Shown: positions 8,058 through 14,430, counted from the stretch's first letter. The stretch: DNA of 20,925 bases from CBDUBU01 sp965365465 (GCA_965365465.1 CBDUBU010000033.1:1-20925); one strand, 5' to 3'. The notes: a model not told the origin generated them from the letters alone. Program-made: numbers and translations.

Positions 8058-8201
8058 CGAGAAGCTTCGCTTCGTGCGCGACGGGCTTTCCGCACTGCTC
8101 GTTGATTCGGAGATCTCGGTGATGTCATTGCGGTCTTATGAAACCGAACACTACCACCGGCTCGGAAGGCAACATCCCTCCGCCAATGTACTATAGGCAA
8201 G

Positions 8202-8216
8202 GGCTGAAGATCAGCC
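8202..8216. other. Short stem-loop between convergent murB and the glycohydrolase gene
   Basis: GGCTGA (8202-8207) and TCAGCC (8211-8216) form a perfect 6-bp stem with a 3-nt loop in the 191-base convergent gap. No T-tract follows on either strand, so it is a weak terminator candidate. Nothing else in this gap looks coding. Confidence 0.25.
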
Positions 8217-8248
8217 TCTCCGCAGAAATGATCCAAACGCGCCTACCT

Positions 8249-9214
8249 TCAGCTCGCGCCGCCGAGCGCATGAGCGTAAGCATCGGCCTGCGCTTCCAGA
8301 TTCCGAACGGATTCCAGGCCATCGCGCCATGCTTCCGGAAAAGCGGCCCAGCCGTGCAACGCGCCGAGCAGCGCCCCTGTCATAGCGCCAGTGGTGTCTG
8401 CATCGCCCCCGACGTTGATGGTCGATAGCAATGTGGGTTCCAGAAGTTCAGGGCGGCGGGCGAACATAGCAGCAGCGAACGGCCATGACTCCGAAGCGTG
8501 GATGCCGGCGCCGTCGCAGAGATCCAGCAGGTCCAGAGGAAACTCGTCCAGATGCGCCTCCAGCAACTGGAGCCTTGCCGAAACACGCTGATCGCTGCCG
8601 CCAAGCCGCTGCTCGACCCAAAGCGTTACTTCGGTCAATTTTCTCCAGAAGTCGGCCGGATCGAATGTGTTCAGATCCTGTCGGAGCGACTCCCGGACGG
8701 CGAATGCCTGCGCAAACCCCGCTGCGACCGAAGCGGGATGCCGGTGCGTGACGGCAAATATCGGCTCCATGAAAGCGAAGGCTGCTTCGTATGACGCATC
8801 TCCGGCAGCCCACCAAACCCCCAGCGGCCCTGCTCGCATGGCAGCGCCATTGGACGGCAGGGGTTCCAGATCGCTTGTATTCTTGCCGGCGGCCAACCTT
8901 TCTATCGCGGCCCTTGTCGTCGGTCCCCAGCGTCGGGCCTGGGGCGCCAGCGCCACATAACGCTCCGTAACCAGCGCCGGAATCCGGTGCGGCTCCGCTT
9001 GCTCCGTCAACACCTGAACGATTGCAAACGTGAGCTGCGTATCATCCGTCCACTGCCCAGCCTTCAAATCGCCTCGTTTTTCATCATCCCGGTACTCCTT
9101 GATGCCCTTGTAGTACATACGCACGTTCTGGTGATTGAACCCCTCGACGGGCATTCCAAGCGCGTCTCCTACAGCCGCGCCCAGCAGAGCGCCCCGGATT
9201 TTGTCTCTTGTCAT
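8249..9214 (-). CDS. ADP-ribosylglycohydrolase (DraG/ARH3 superfamily)
   Basis: Predicted metal-dependent ADP-ribosylglycohydrolase; family members cleave ADP-ribose from proteins or small molecules. From the ATG at 9214 the 321-residue product starts MTRDKIRGALLGAAVGDALG, exactly where the family domain begins. The upstream in-frame ATG at 9325 would add 37 residues without family likeness, so I reject it. Metal-ligand motifs are present at both ends: WTDDTQLT (Asp57, Asp58) and NVGGDADTTGAMTGALLGA (Asp271, Asp273). Also typical are GPTTRAAIERLAAG, SNGAAMRAGPLG and THRHP. No ADP-ribosyltransferase gene is in the window, so the substrate cannot be deduced. It is divergent from ccmB across 150 bases. 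The nearest fit is a general housekeeping ADP-ribose hydrolase, not nitrogenase regulation, since no nif genes are seen. Confidence 0.9.
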   Translation of the reverse strand: MTRDKIRGALLGAAVGDALGMPVEGFNHQNVRMYYKGIKEYRDDEKRGDLKAGQWTDDTQLTFAIVQVLTEQAEPHRIPALVTERYVALAPQARRWGPTTRAAIERLAAGKNTSDLEPLPSNGAAMRAGPLGVWWAAGDASYEAAFAFMEPIFAVTHRHPASVAAGFAQAFAVRESLRQDLNTFDPADFWRKLTEVTLWVEQRLGGSDQRVSARLQLLEAHLDEFPLDLLDLCDGAGIHASESWPFAAAMFARRPELLEPTLLSTINVGGDADTTGAMTGALLGALHGWAAFPEAWRDGLESVRNLEAQADAYAHALGGAS

Positions 9215-9364
9215 GCAGGTTTTCTCAGCAACGCCGTTTTCTCGTTTTACAGACTCTTTACCCGTACTATATTCCTGAAAAGGTTGCAGCAGGCGGAGCA
9301 TCGCCATGAACAACACTCCCTGCACAAGATAGGAACAAAGAATGTTACCTCTACCCGGACAGAT

Positions 9365-10036
9365 ATGATGCGTTGGCTCTCGGGCGCCTGGGCCGTGTTT
9401 GAAAAAGACTTGAAGCTGGAGCTACGCAGCCGTTACGCCGTCAACATGCTGCTGATGTTCGTACTGGGATCTATTCTGTTGATCCTTTTTGCTATCGGAC
9501 AGGAACCCCTTAGCGAGCGGGTACAGTCAGCCCTGCTATGGGTCGTCATCCTGTTCTCGGCAGCGATTGGCCTGGGTAGAGCTTTCATCGGCGAGGAGGA
9601 ACGGGGAACGGTTTTGCTGCTGCAACTCCATACGCGAGCCAGCATGGTGTTCGCAGGAAAGCTGCTGTTCAACCTCCTCCTGGTGCTGACCCTGAACCTT
9701 GTCGCGCTCGGCGCGTTCCTCGTGTTGCTTGGTTTGGACGTGCAACAGCCGGGGCTGCTGCTTGCAACCCTGCTCCTGGGAGCGCTGGGCCTTTCCGGAG
9801 CAACGACATTCCTTGCCGCCGTCATCGCACGAACGGCAAACAGAGGCCCGTTGCTGCCGGTGTTGCTTTTTCCTGTTTTGATCCCGCTCCTGCTCTCCGT
9901 CGTCAGCGCCACGCGCACGGCGGTCGTGGGAGTCTCGTGGGATGCTGCCGCGGATGAACTGCTCACGCTCGTCGGCTTTGCAGGCGTCATCATCACGGCT
10001 TCCGTGCTGCTTTTTGACTATGTCTGGAAAGACTGA
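9365..10036 (+). CDS. ccmB: Heme exporter/ABC permease CcmB, cytochrome c maturation
   Basis: Membrane subunit of the CcmAB(CD) ABC complex, which drives release of heme-loaded CcmE during System I cytochrome c maturation. The 223-residue product has an amphipathic start (FEKDLKLELRSRYAVN, the typical CcmB opening) and about six hydrophobic segments: roughly residues 23-43, 56-70, 95-120, 125-150, 160-178 and 203-218. It carries the conserved GRAFIGEEERGTVLLLQLH loop between helices 2 and 3. I start at the first of two adjacent ATGs (9365, MMRWLSG), because upstream in-frame codons show no family likeness. ccmA, the ATPase normally encoded just before ccmB, is absent from this position. ccmC begins 48 bases downstream. 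Confidence 0.92.
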   Translation: MMRWLSGAWAVFEKDLKLELRSRYAVNMLLMFVLGSILLILFAIGQEPLSERVQSALLWVVILFSAAIGLGRAFIGEEERGTVLLLQLHTRASMVFAGKLLFNLLLVLTLNLVALGAFLVLLGLDVQQPGLLLATLLLGALGLSGATTFLAAVIARTANRGPLLPVLLFPVLIPLLLSVVSATRTAVVGVSWDAAADELLTLVGFAGVIITASVLLFDYVWKD

Positions 10037-10084
10037 TGGGCGGTTTCCCATCATTTTATTTATTTCCGAAACACGCACCCTTCC

Positions 10085-10795
10085 ATGGACACCCTACCGA
10101 AGACGATAAACCTTCGCCGCTACCACATCGTGCGGAATGTCGTTTTTGTCTGGATGACGGTCGTGATCGCAGGCGGATTTCTGTTGCAAATCCCCCGCAT
10201 CAACATTCTCGAACACACGGCGCGTAATCTGTATTTCCACGTTCCTATGTGGTTCACGCTGATGGCAGCGACCCTCGTATCCGCCTACCACTCGCTGCGT
10301 TTCCTCGGAAGCAGCGACCTGGTGCGGGACATCCGCGCCGAAGAAGCAGCCCGGCTCGGGATCGTCTTCGGCCTGCTCGGCCTGACGACAGGCATGGTAT
10401 GGGCGCGGTTTACGTGGTACGTTGGAACGGATCTGTGGTGGAACTTCGATCCCAAACAGTCCATGGCAGCCGTGCAACTGTTGATCTACGGAGGGTATTT
10501 TGTGTTGCGTTCCAGTGTAGACGATCCGGAAAAGCGCGCGCGGATTGCGGCCGTCTACAACCTGTTTGCCTTTACCACCGTACCGTTTTTGCTGTACGTG
10601 CTGCCCCGGCAGATGGAGAGTCTCCATCCTGGGGCTGAAGGAAATCCGGCCTTCAGCCAGATCACCCATCCGATCATGCGGGTGGTATTTTATCCCTCCG
10701 TGATTGGCTTTATCGGTCTTTTCTGGGTCCTCTATACGCAACGCGTTCGCCTCGCGCTCCTGACACAACGCTACGAAACGCGATTTACCTGGTAA
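10085..10795 (+). CDS. ccmC: Heme exporter protein CcmC (CcsA-like)
   Basis: Integral membrane heme-handling protein of the HHP family (CcmC/CcmF/CcsA) that presents heme to CcmE on the periplasmic face. The 236-residue product has six hydrophobic segments and the two conserved histidines expected as external heme ligands: His52 in NLYFHVPMW and His181 in MESLHPGA. Between them lies a tryptophan-rich loop, RFTWYVGTDLWWNFDPKQSM (109-128). It corresponds to the WWD motif but reads WWNFDPKQ, a blend of the CcmC form (WVWDARLT) and the CcsA form (WDPKE). It sits directly between ccmB and the ccmD-like gene, which supports the CcmC role. The start at 10085 lacks a clear Shine-Dalgarno sequence. 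Confidence 0.9.
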   Translation: MDTLPKTINLRRYHIVRNVVFVWMTVVIAGGFLLQIPRINILEHTARNLYFHVPMWFTLMAATLVSAYHSLRFLGSSDLVRDIRAEEAARLGIVFGLLGLTTGMVWARFTWYVGTDLWWNFDPKQSMAAVQLLIYGGYFVLRSSVDDPEKRARIAAVYNLFAFTTVPFLLYVLPRQMESLHPGAEGNPAFSQITHPIMRVVFYPSVIGFIGLFWVLYTQRVRLALLTQRYETRFTW

Positions 10796-10816
10796 CCCAC
10801 GCCGCTTCCGCCGCTC

Positions 10817-11098
10817 ATGTCCATGACTATTTATCCCGTTTACGCTCAAGACACCCCCTCCTCGCAACAGGACAACGCTACCGCGTATGACAGCATCTGG
10901 GCGCATTCCGGTATGCCGGCGCAGCAGCCTGCCGGGATCGAGCGCGTCATGCTGGCTGAGGACAAACTCTTCGTCGTGCTGGCTGTCGTGCTGGTCATCT
11001 GGTTCGGGCTGGCTTTCTTTGTTTTCCGAACAGATCGGAAGATCCTCAACCTGGAACGAACAGTCCAAAAAGGCATTCGAGAGGAAAACCTGACCTGA
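10817..11098 (+). CDS. ccmD: CcmD-like single-span protein
   Basis: Small protein with one transmembrane helix, likely the CcmD counterpart that stabilises the CcmABC-CcmE complex. The C-terminal half is diagnostic: EDKLFVVLAVVLVIWFGLAFFVFRTDRKILNLERTV (about residues 48-83), a helix followed by the short basic/coiled segment typical of CcmD in Bacteroidetes-like ccm operons. The N-terminal about 45 residues are polar and Gln/Ser/Ala-rich, giving 93 residues, longer than proteobacterial CcmD (about 45-70). An in-frame stop, the ccmC stop, lies 24 bases upstream, so the start cannot be further 5'. The starts at 10817 and 10823 are both possible. Identity rests mostly on context and helix position; sequence similarity within this family is always weak. 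Confidence 0.75.
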   Translation: MSMTIYPVYAQDTPSSQQDNATAYDSIWAHSGMPAQQPAGIERVMLAEDKLFVVLAVVLVIWFGLAFFVFRTDRKILNLERTVQKGIREENLT

Positions 11099-11162
11099 CT
11101 GTGGCCGCATGGCTGCGGCGCGTCTCCACTTACCCTGTCCATCCAGCATTTGTCGTGTTGCT

Positions 11163-11549
11163 ATGAAGCCCAAGACCCTTATCGGCGCAGTGCTTATCGT
11201 GGGTTTTACCGCACTACTCTTTCTGAACTTCGGACAGCAGGTAGGCGGCTACATGGACTTCACCCAGGCCCAGGCAACCGGCTCCAGGGCGCACGTTGTG
11301 GGGCGATGGATAAAAGAGCGTCATTTCGAGTATGACCGCAACAGCAATATCTTCAGCTTTTACATGGAAGATGAGCAGGGTACGATTCGCCGTGTCCACT
11401 ATGCGAATCCAAAGCCTCCTAACTTTGAAGATGCGGAGAAACTCGTCGTAGAAGGCCATGTTCAGGATGATGTGTTTGTAGCAAATCACATTCTGGTCAA
11501 GTGCCCCTCCAAGTACAACGATACCCGCAAACTTGAGGTCTCATCTTGA
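11163..11549 (+). CDS. ccmE: Cytochrome c maturation heme chaperone CcmE, cysteine-type
   Basis: Periplasmic, membrane-anchored OB-fold protein that binds heme covalently and hands it to apocytochrome c. The 128-residue product has an N-terminal anchor (about residues 5-22, TLIGAVLIVGFTALLFLNFG), the OB-fold strands (HVVGRWIKERHFEYDRNSNI, SFYMEDEQG, RRVHYANPKPPNFEDAEKLVVEGHV) and the flexible tail DVFVANHILVKCPSKYND. At the heme-binding position the usual HxxxY is CxxxY (Cys114, Tyr118). This is the known alternative form found in Ccm systems reported to work without CcmG and CcmH. The start is the ATG at 11163; an upstream in-frame ATG at 11109 would place a Pro/Arg-rich stretch before the helix. 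It is the last gene of the ccm cluster. Confidence 0.94.
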   Translation: MKPKTLIGAVLIVGFTALLFLNFGQQVGGYMDFTQAQATGSRAHVVGRWIKERHFEYDRNSNIFSFYMEDEQGTIRRVHYANPKPPNFEDAEKLVVEGHVQDDVFVANHILVKCPSKYNDTRKLEVSS

Positions 11550-11576
11550 ACCCGCCCTGATCGGATCGTATATTTG
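11546..11576 (+). promoter_or_regulatory. Bacteroidetes-type promoter of the tRNA-Ala gene
   Basis: TTG at 11546-11548 and TATATTTG at 11569-11576, separated by 20 nt, match the TTG / TAnnTTTG promoter of the Bacteroidetes primary sigma factor exactly. The TTG overlaps the ccmE stop codon. Transcription would start near 11581-11584, about 35 bases before the mature tRNA. Confidence 0.65.
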
Positions 11577-11613
11577 TGTTTTGCACCGGAGCCGGATGCG
11601 CCGGTGCAAACAC
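11576..11613 (+). other. Strong stem-loop at the predicted 5' end of the tRNA precursor
   Basis: TTTGCACCGG (11580-11589) pairs perfectly with CCGGTGCAAA (11601-11610) around an 11-nt loop. After one bulged T the stem extends by GTG/CAC for three more pairs (11576-11578 with 11611-11613). No T-tract follows, so it is not a standard terminator of ccmE. It begins at the predicted transcription start and ends 5 bases before the tRNA. Confidence 0.7.
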
Positions 11614-11618
11614 GAAAC

Positions 11619-11691
11619 GGGGACATAGCTCAGTTGGTAGAGCGCTGCGATCGCACCGCAGAGGTCAGGGGTTCGAATCCCCTTGTCTCCA
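11619..11691 (+). tRNA. tRNA-Ala (anticodon CGC)
   Basis: A complete 73-nt cloverleaf. The acceptor stem is GGGGACA/TGTCTCC with discriminator A73. The D arm is GCTC-AGTTGGTA-GAGC. The anticodon stem is CTGCG/CGCAG with loop ATCGCAC, giving anticodon CGC (reads GCG). The variable loop is AGGTC and the T arm is AGGGG-TTCGAAT-CCCCT. The third acceptor pair is G3-U70, the alanine identity element, which confirms the assignment independently of the anticodon. CCA is not encoded (ACCC follows). The 32/38 pair of the loop is A/C. A dedicated promoter and terminator flank it. Confidence 0.97.
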
Positions 11692-11698
11692 CCCACAA

Positions 11699-11735
11699 AA
11701 AACCCCCAGCCAAAGGAGGCTGGGGGTTTTGCTTT
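11699..11735. terminator. Strong bidirectional rho-independent terminator
   Basis: AAAACCCCCAGCC (11699-11711) and GGCTGGGGGTTTT (11718-11730) form a perfect 13-bp stem with a 6-nt loop, followed on the plus strand by GCTTTTT. On the minus strand the stem runs into a T-run as well (complement of 11697-11702). It ends the tRNA transcript and can equally end the minus-strand run that finishes with the receiver gene at 11800. Confidence 0.92.
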
Positions 11736-11799
11736 TTGCCGAAGGTTCAACCGGCAACCCCTTCTTTTTTCAGCAAGGCAGGCCCGGACGCGCTCCTGG

Positions 11800-12240
11800 T
11801 CAGGGATAGCTCAGACGCCGCACGGGCAATTTCGCTATTTGGAGCCAGAACTCCTCCAGAACGTCCGCAAACCGGTCCATCTCATCCAGGGAACTCGGCT
11901 TGACCACATAGGCATTTACGCCCATTTCATAACTCTGCGTGATGTGATCCGGGGCATCAGAGGTCGTCAGCACCACAATCGGAATTGAACGCAGCATGGG
12001 AGAAGCGCGGATTCGGCGGAGCGCCTCCCATCCATCCATACGAGGCATATTGAGGTCAAGCAAAATCAATCCGGGTAAGAACGCTCCATCCTGCTGCAGA
12101 TAATCCAGCAGTTCTTCACCGTCATGAACCGTGTGAATGTGTCCGGCAAGCCCTGCTTTTCCAAGCGCCCTTGATACCAGCAACCGATCATCCGGATCGT
12201 CATCAGCAATAAGAATAAGGGGGCGTCTTGTCGCCGTCAT
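11800..12240 (-). CDS. Stand-alone CheY-like response regulator receiver (Rcp1-like)
   Basis: Single receiver domain of a two-component phosphorelay with no output domain; 146 residues. The acidic pocket is ADDDPDD (residues 12-18), the phospho-acceptor is Asp62 in LLDLNMPRMDG, the switch Thr is in VLTTSD (92-93), and the conserved Lys114 is in YVVKPSS. The DPDD start, the HDGEELLDYL segment and the long C-terminal helix FADVLEEFWLQIAKLP resemble Rcp1-type regulators, which often pair with hybrid or phytochrome-like kinases. I choose the ATG at 12240 because GTGGAG lies 8 nt upstream; an in-frame ATG at 12261 would add 7 residues. No histidine kinase is in the window, so the partner is unknown. 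The terminator at 11699-11730 lies downstream. Confidence 0.93.
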   Translation of the reverse strand: MTATRRPLILIADDDPDDRLLVSRALGKAGLAGHIHTVHDGEELLDYLQQDGAFLPGLILLDLNMPRMDGWEALRRIRASPMLRSIPIVVLTTSDAPDHITQSYEMGVNAYVVKPSSLDEMDRFADVLEEFWLQIAKLPVRRLSYP

Positions 12241-12544
12241 GCCGGGTTCTCCACAGAGCAAGGATAAGGCGTCGTGGGCGGTATATCCCTGCCGTCCCTG
12301 ACAATTTCACTTACTTGATTGGTTCCAGATAAAGTAAACAAATCCATATGCTTATTTTAGAGATACAAACAGAAGCTAGATCCCTGAACCTGAATATGCA
12401 ATAGGGGAATCCCCTATGCCCCTTGCTTCCAGGCGACCCCAAGATAAGCAACAATTTTTTATCCGGCAGCAAGCTTCAGTTTTTAATGGGCTTCGCCGCT
12501 TCAGAAGCAGCGCCGACGCCACACCCGCGCTTCCGCCTGCGTGC
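12241..12544. other. Intergenic region with an AT-rich tract and a 7-bp dyad
   Basis: About 300 bases between the receiver and the HAD phosphatase gene, both on the minus strand, with no convincing reading frame. It holds an AT-rich stretch (about 12320-12400) likely to contain the receiver promoter, although I found no exact TAnnTTTG box. It also holds the dyad ATAGGGG-AAT-CCCCTAT (12401-12417). A GCTGCTT/AAGCGGC stem (complement of about 12495-12511) lies after the HAD stop but lacks a T-tract. Confidence 0.5.
12401..12417. promoter_or_regulatory. Perfect 7-bp dyad, possible operator
   Basis: ATAGGGG and CCCCTAT flank a 3-nt centre, 160 bases upstream of the receiver gene start and beside the AT-rich tract. 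The symmetry and location fit a regulator binding site, but the arms are short and no second copy was noticed in the window. Confidence 0.3.
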
Positions 12545-13201
12545 TCACACCGGCAACACCTGTTGAGCCAATTCCCTGAAGCTGTCAACGGTGAAATGCG
12601 CGCCTGCTTCTCGCAATTCGCCAGGGGCAAATGAGGTCGTTAGTCCGGCTACAAAACAGCCGGCCCCGGCTGCCGAGAGAACGCCGTTGACTGAGTCTTC
12701 TATCACCAGGCAGTTCTCTCCTTTCATTCCAAGCTTCCGAAGGGTGACCTCATAAGGCTCTGGATCCGGCTTCGGGCGGGATATGTCGTCGGCGGTTACC
12801 ACCAGCTTAAAATAGGAATGCAGGCCGAACATATCGAATGGAATCTGCTGGTTGGCCGGCACTGCTGAAGTCGTGAGCGCCAGCGTGTAATGCCGGGCCG
12901 CTCGCTGAATGAAGGAGATGGCGCCAGGCACTGGTTTCAACTCGTGGACGAGGTCTCTGTAGACGCTCTGCTTGATTGCAATAACCTCATCCACGTCGAG
13001 CAACCCATCGGCGCAAACACGCACGACGTGTTCGATCATATCGCGATCCGGCTTTCCCTGGAAGGCCCTGTATTCGTGCTCCGCTACCTGCAAACCGTAC
13101 CGGTCGAACGTGACTTTCTTTGCCTTTTCGTGGAGCGGTTCCGAGTCGATGATGACGCCGTCGAGATCAAAAATGAGTGCGCGGTAAGAGGGCGCTTCCA
13201 T
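12545..13201 (-). CDS. HAD-superfamily phosphatase/beta-phosphoglucomutase-like hydrolase
   Basis: Haloacid dehalogenase superfamily enzyme of the subfamily with an alpha-helical cap, acting on small phosphorylated metabolites. All four HAD motifs are visible in the 218-residue product. They are motif I FDLDGVIIDSEPLHEKA (Asp12 nucleophile, Asp14), motif II LTTSAVP, motif III lysine in SRPKPDPEPYEVTLRKLG, and motif IV VIEDSVNGVLSAAGAGC. The DLDGVIIDSE start and the PKPDPEPY block are those of beta-phosphoglucomutase and related sugar-phosphate phosphatases (including 2-deoxyglucose-6-phosphatase-like members). Proximity to glgX would suit a sugar phosphate substrate, but this is inference. 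Length is typical. The ribosome site is weak. It follows the universal stress gene by 134 bases. Confidence 0.9.
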   Translation of the reverse strand: MEAPSYRALIFDLDGVIIDSEPLHEKAKKVTFDRYGLQVAEHEYRAFQGKPDRDMIEHVVRVCADGLLDVDEVIAIKQSVYRDLVHELKPVPGAISFIQRAARHYTLALTTSAVPANQQIPFDMFGLHSYFKLVVTADDISRPKPDPEPYEVTLRKLGMKGENCLVIEDSVNGVLSAAGAGCFVAGLTTSFAPGELREAGAHFTVDSFRELAQQVLPV

Positions 13202-13214
13202 GTGCTTCGTTTAT

Positions 13215-13303
13215 CGGAATGTTGGCCGGCGCCCCGGAAAGGCGCTTTGCGTTTGTGCCGGCTGCCGGAAAATGCAGTATACGCAGGGTTGAACAACATT
13301 CCG
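13215..13303. repeat. Spaced 10-bp inverted repeat upstream of the HAD gene
   Basis: CGGAATGTTG (13215-13224) and CAACATTCCG (13294-13303) are exact inverted copies 69 bases apart, enclosing a GC-rich stretch with its own GCGCC/GGCGC stem. It lies in the leader of the HAD gene. One such pair is expected by chance in a window this size, so significance is low. Confidence 0.35.
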
Positions 13304-13335
13304 AGCGCGGAGGCGGAGGAACCGGCAGGTTCCTT

Positions 13336-14283
13336 TCAGGCCGCCGGCGAACTGTCTGTTTTCGCAGATGCCGGAACGAGGGTTTTACCGAAAGACTTGA
13401 CCGTGAAAACCGGGCAATGCACCGACCGCATCACCTGTTCCGTGACACTGCCCATAAAGAGCCGCTTCATTCCGGTGCGGCCATGCGTAGCAATAACGAT
13501 CAGGTCGGTATCGTGTTTGTCGGCAAAATCCTTGATCTCGGACTGCGCATAGCCCAGCGCCACGTGTGCTTCTACCGGAACAGCAACAGATCCCGCAGCG
13601 GCAACTAGGTCCTGGAGCGCCTGCCGGGTCTGCGTCTCTATTTCAGGCAGGTCGATGGCTATCGGCTCAATGCCATAGACGTGCGGCATGACGGCATCTT
13701 CTATGACGTGCAGCAGATCAAGCGTAGCTCCATAAGCCCGCGCCAGTTCTCCAGCGTACAGAATGGAAAGGCCGGATGATTCGGAAAAATCTACAGGCAC
13801 AAGAATTCGTTTCAGCGCAGGCTTCAATTCCGCAAGTTCGGGACAGGCGCGAACGATGAACACAGGGCATGTAGCCAGGCGGACCACTTCCTCGGCCACA
13901 CTTCCCATCAGCAGACGGTCCATGCCGCGCCGTCCGTGCGTAGCCATTACGACTATATCGATGTCGTGTTTGTCGGCATAATCCAGAATAGCTACAGACG
14001 CCGACACATCCTGCACCTCTGCCTGAATAATAGGGACTTGATAATCCCATTCTCTCCCTTCAACAAGCGGATGGCTATCCAGATGAAGCTGTCGGGAGAT
14101 TTCTTCTTCGTTTAGCGGAAACGAAACACCCAGATTCACGGGATCCTGTCGGTGGCGCACTACCGCATGGAGGATGTGAAGCTCGGCGCCGAAGCGCTCC
14201 GCCAGGTGCAACGCATGAGCGAAAGCGCTTTCTGCACAAATGGAAGAATCGGTCGGATAAAGAATCTTCTTGATGCGTAGCAT
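13336..14283 (-). CDS. Tandem universal stress protein (two UspA domains)
   Basis: Cytoplasmic stress-associated nucleotide-binding protein with two UspA domains in one 315-residue chain. Domain 1 (about residues 1-150) starts MLRIKKILYPTDSSICAESAFAHAL. It ends with the ATP-binding loop VMATHGRRGMDRLLMGSVAEEVVRLATCPVFIV. Domain 2 (about 160-300) starts KRILVPVDFSESSGLSILYA. It ends VIATHGRTGMKRLFMGSVTEQVMRSVHCPVFTV. Both carry the G-2x-G-9x-G(S/T) motif, so both are of the ATP-binding type. I use the ATG at 14283 because GAGGA lies just upstream and the domain begins there. The open frame continues to 14409 but without family likeness. It lies 147 bases after glgX on the same strand. Confidence 0.94.
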   Translation of the reverse strand: MLRIKKILYPTDSSICAESAFAHALHLAERFGAELHILHAVVRHRQDPVNLGVSFPLNEEEISRQLHLDSHPLVEGREWDYQVPIIQAEVQDVSASVAILDYADKHDIDIVVMATHGRRGMDRLLMGSVAEEVVRLATCPVFIVRACPELAELKPALKRILVPVDFSESSGLSILYAGELARAYGATLDLLHVIEDAVMPHVYGIEPIAIDLPEIETQTRQALQDLVAAAGSVAVPVEAHVALGYAQSEIKDFADKHDTDLIVIATHGRTGMKRLFMGSVTEQVMRSVHCPVFTVKSFGKTLVPASAKTDSSPAA

Positions 14284-14430
14284 AGCGTCCTCGTTTTTTT
14301 GTTTCCGTTGACCGCAGCCTGTAAACGCCGCCGCCCCAGTAATACCGTACGGCTTTGCAGCAAAAAAGTATGACGGGCGCCGTTGCAGCAATGTGTGGGG
14401 AAAGCCCACATGAAGATGTAGGAAAACCCC

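Noticed and set aside
8062..8078. Small inverted repeat GAAGC-TTC-GCTTC after murB considered as a terminator
   Set aside because: Five pairs only, a 3-nt loop and no following T-run on either strand.
10094..11173. Long minus-strand frame across ccmC and the ccmD-like gene
   Set aside because: The plus strand encodes membrane proteins with conserved histidines and Trp motifs in gene order ccmB-C-D-E; the antisense product is polar, His/Arg/Gln-rich and featureless.
11580..11610. Hairpin considered as the terminator of the ccm genes
   Set aside because: No T-tract follows the stem on the plus strand; the next bases are CACGAAACGGGG leading into the tRNA.
14352..14392. Two copies of TTGCAGCAA between glgX and the universal stress gene
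   Set aside because: Only two 9-bp copies with no regular spacing or further similarity; compatible with chance and not a CRISPR or iteron array.
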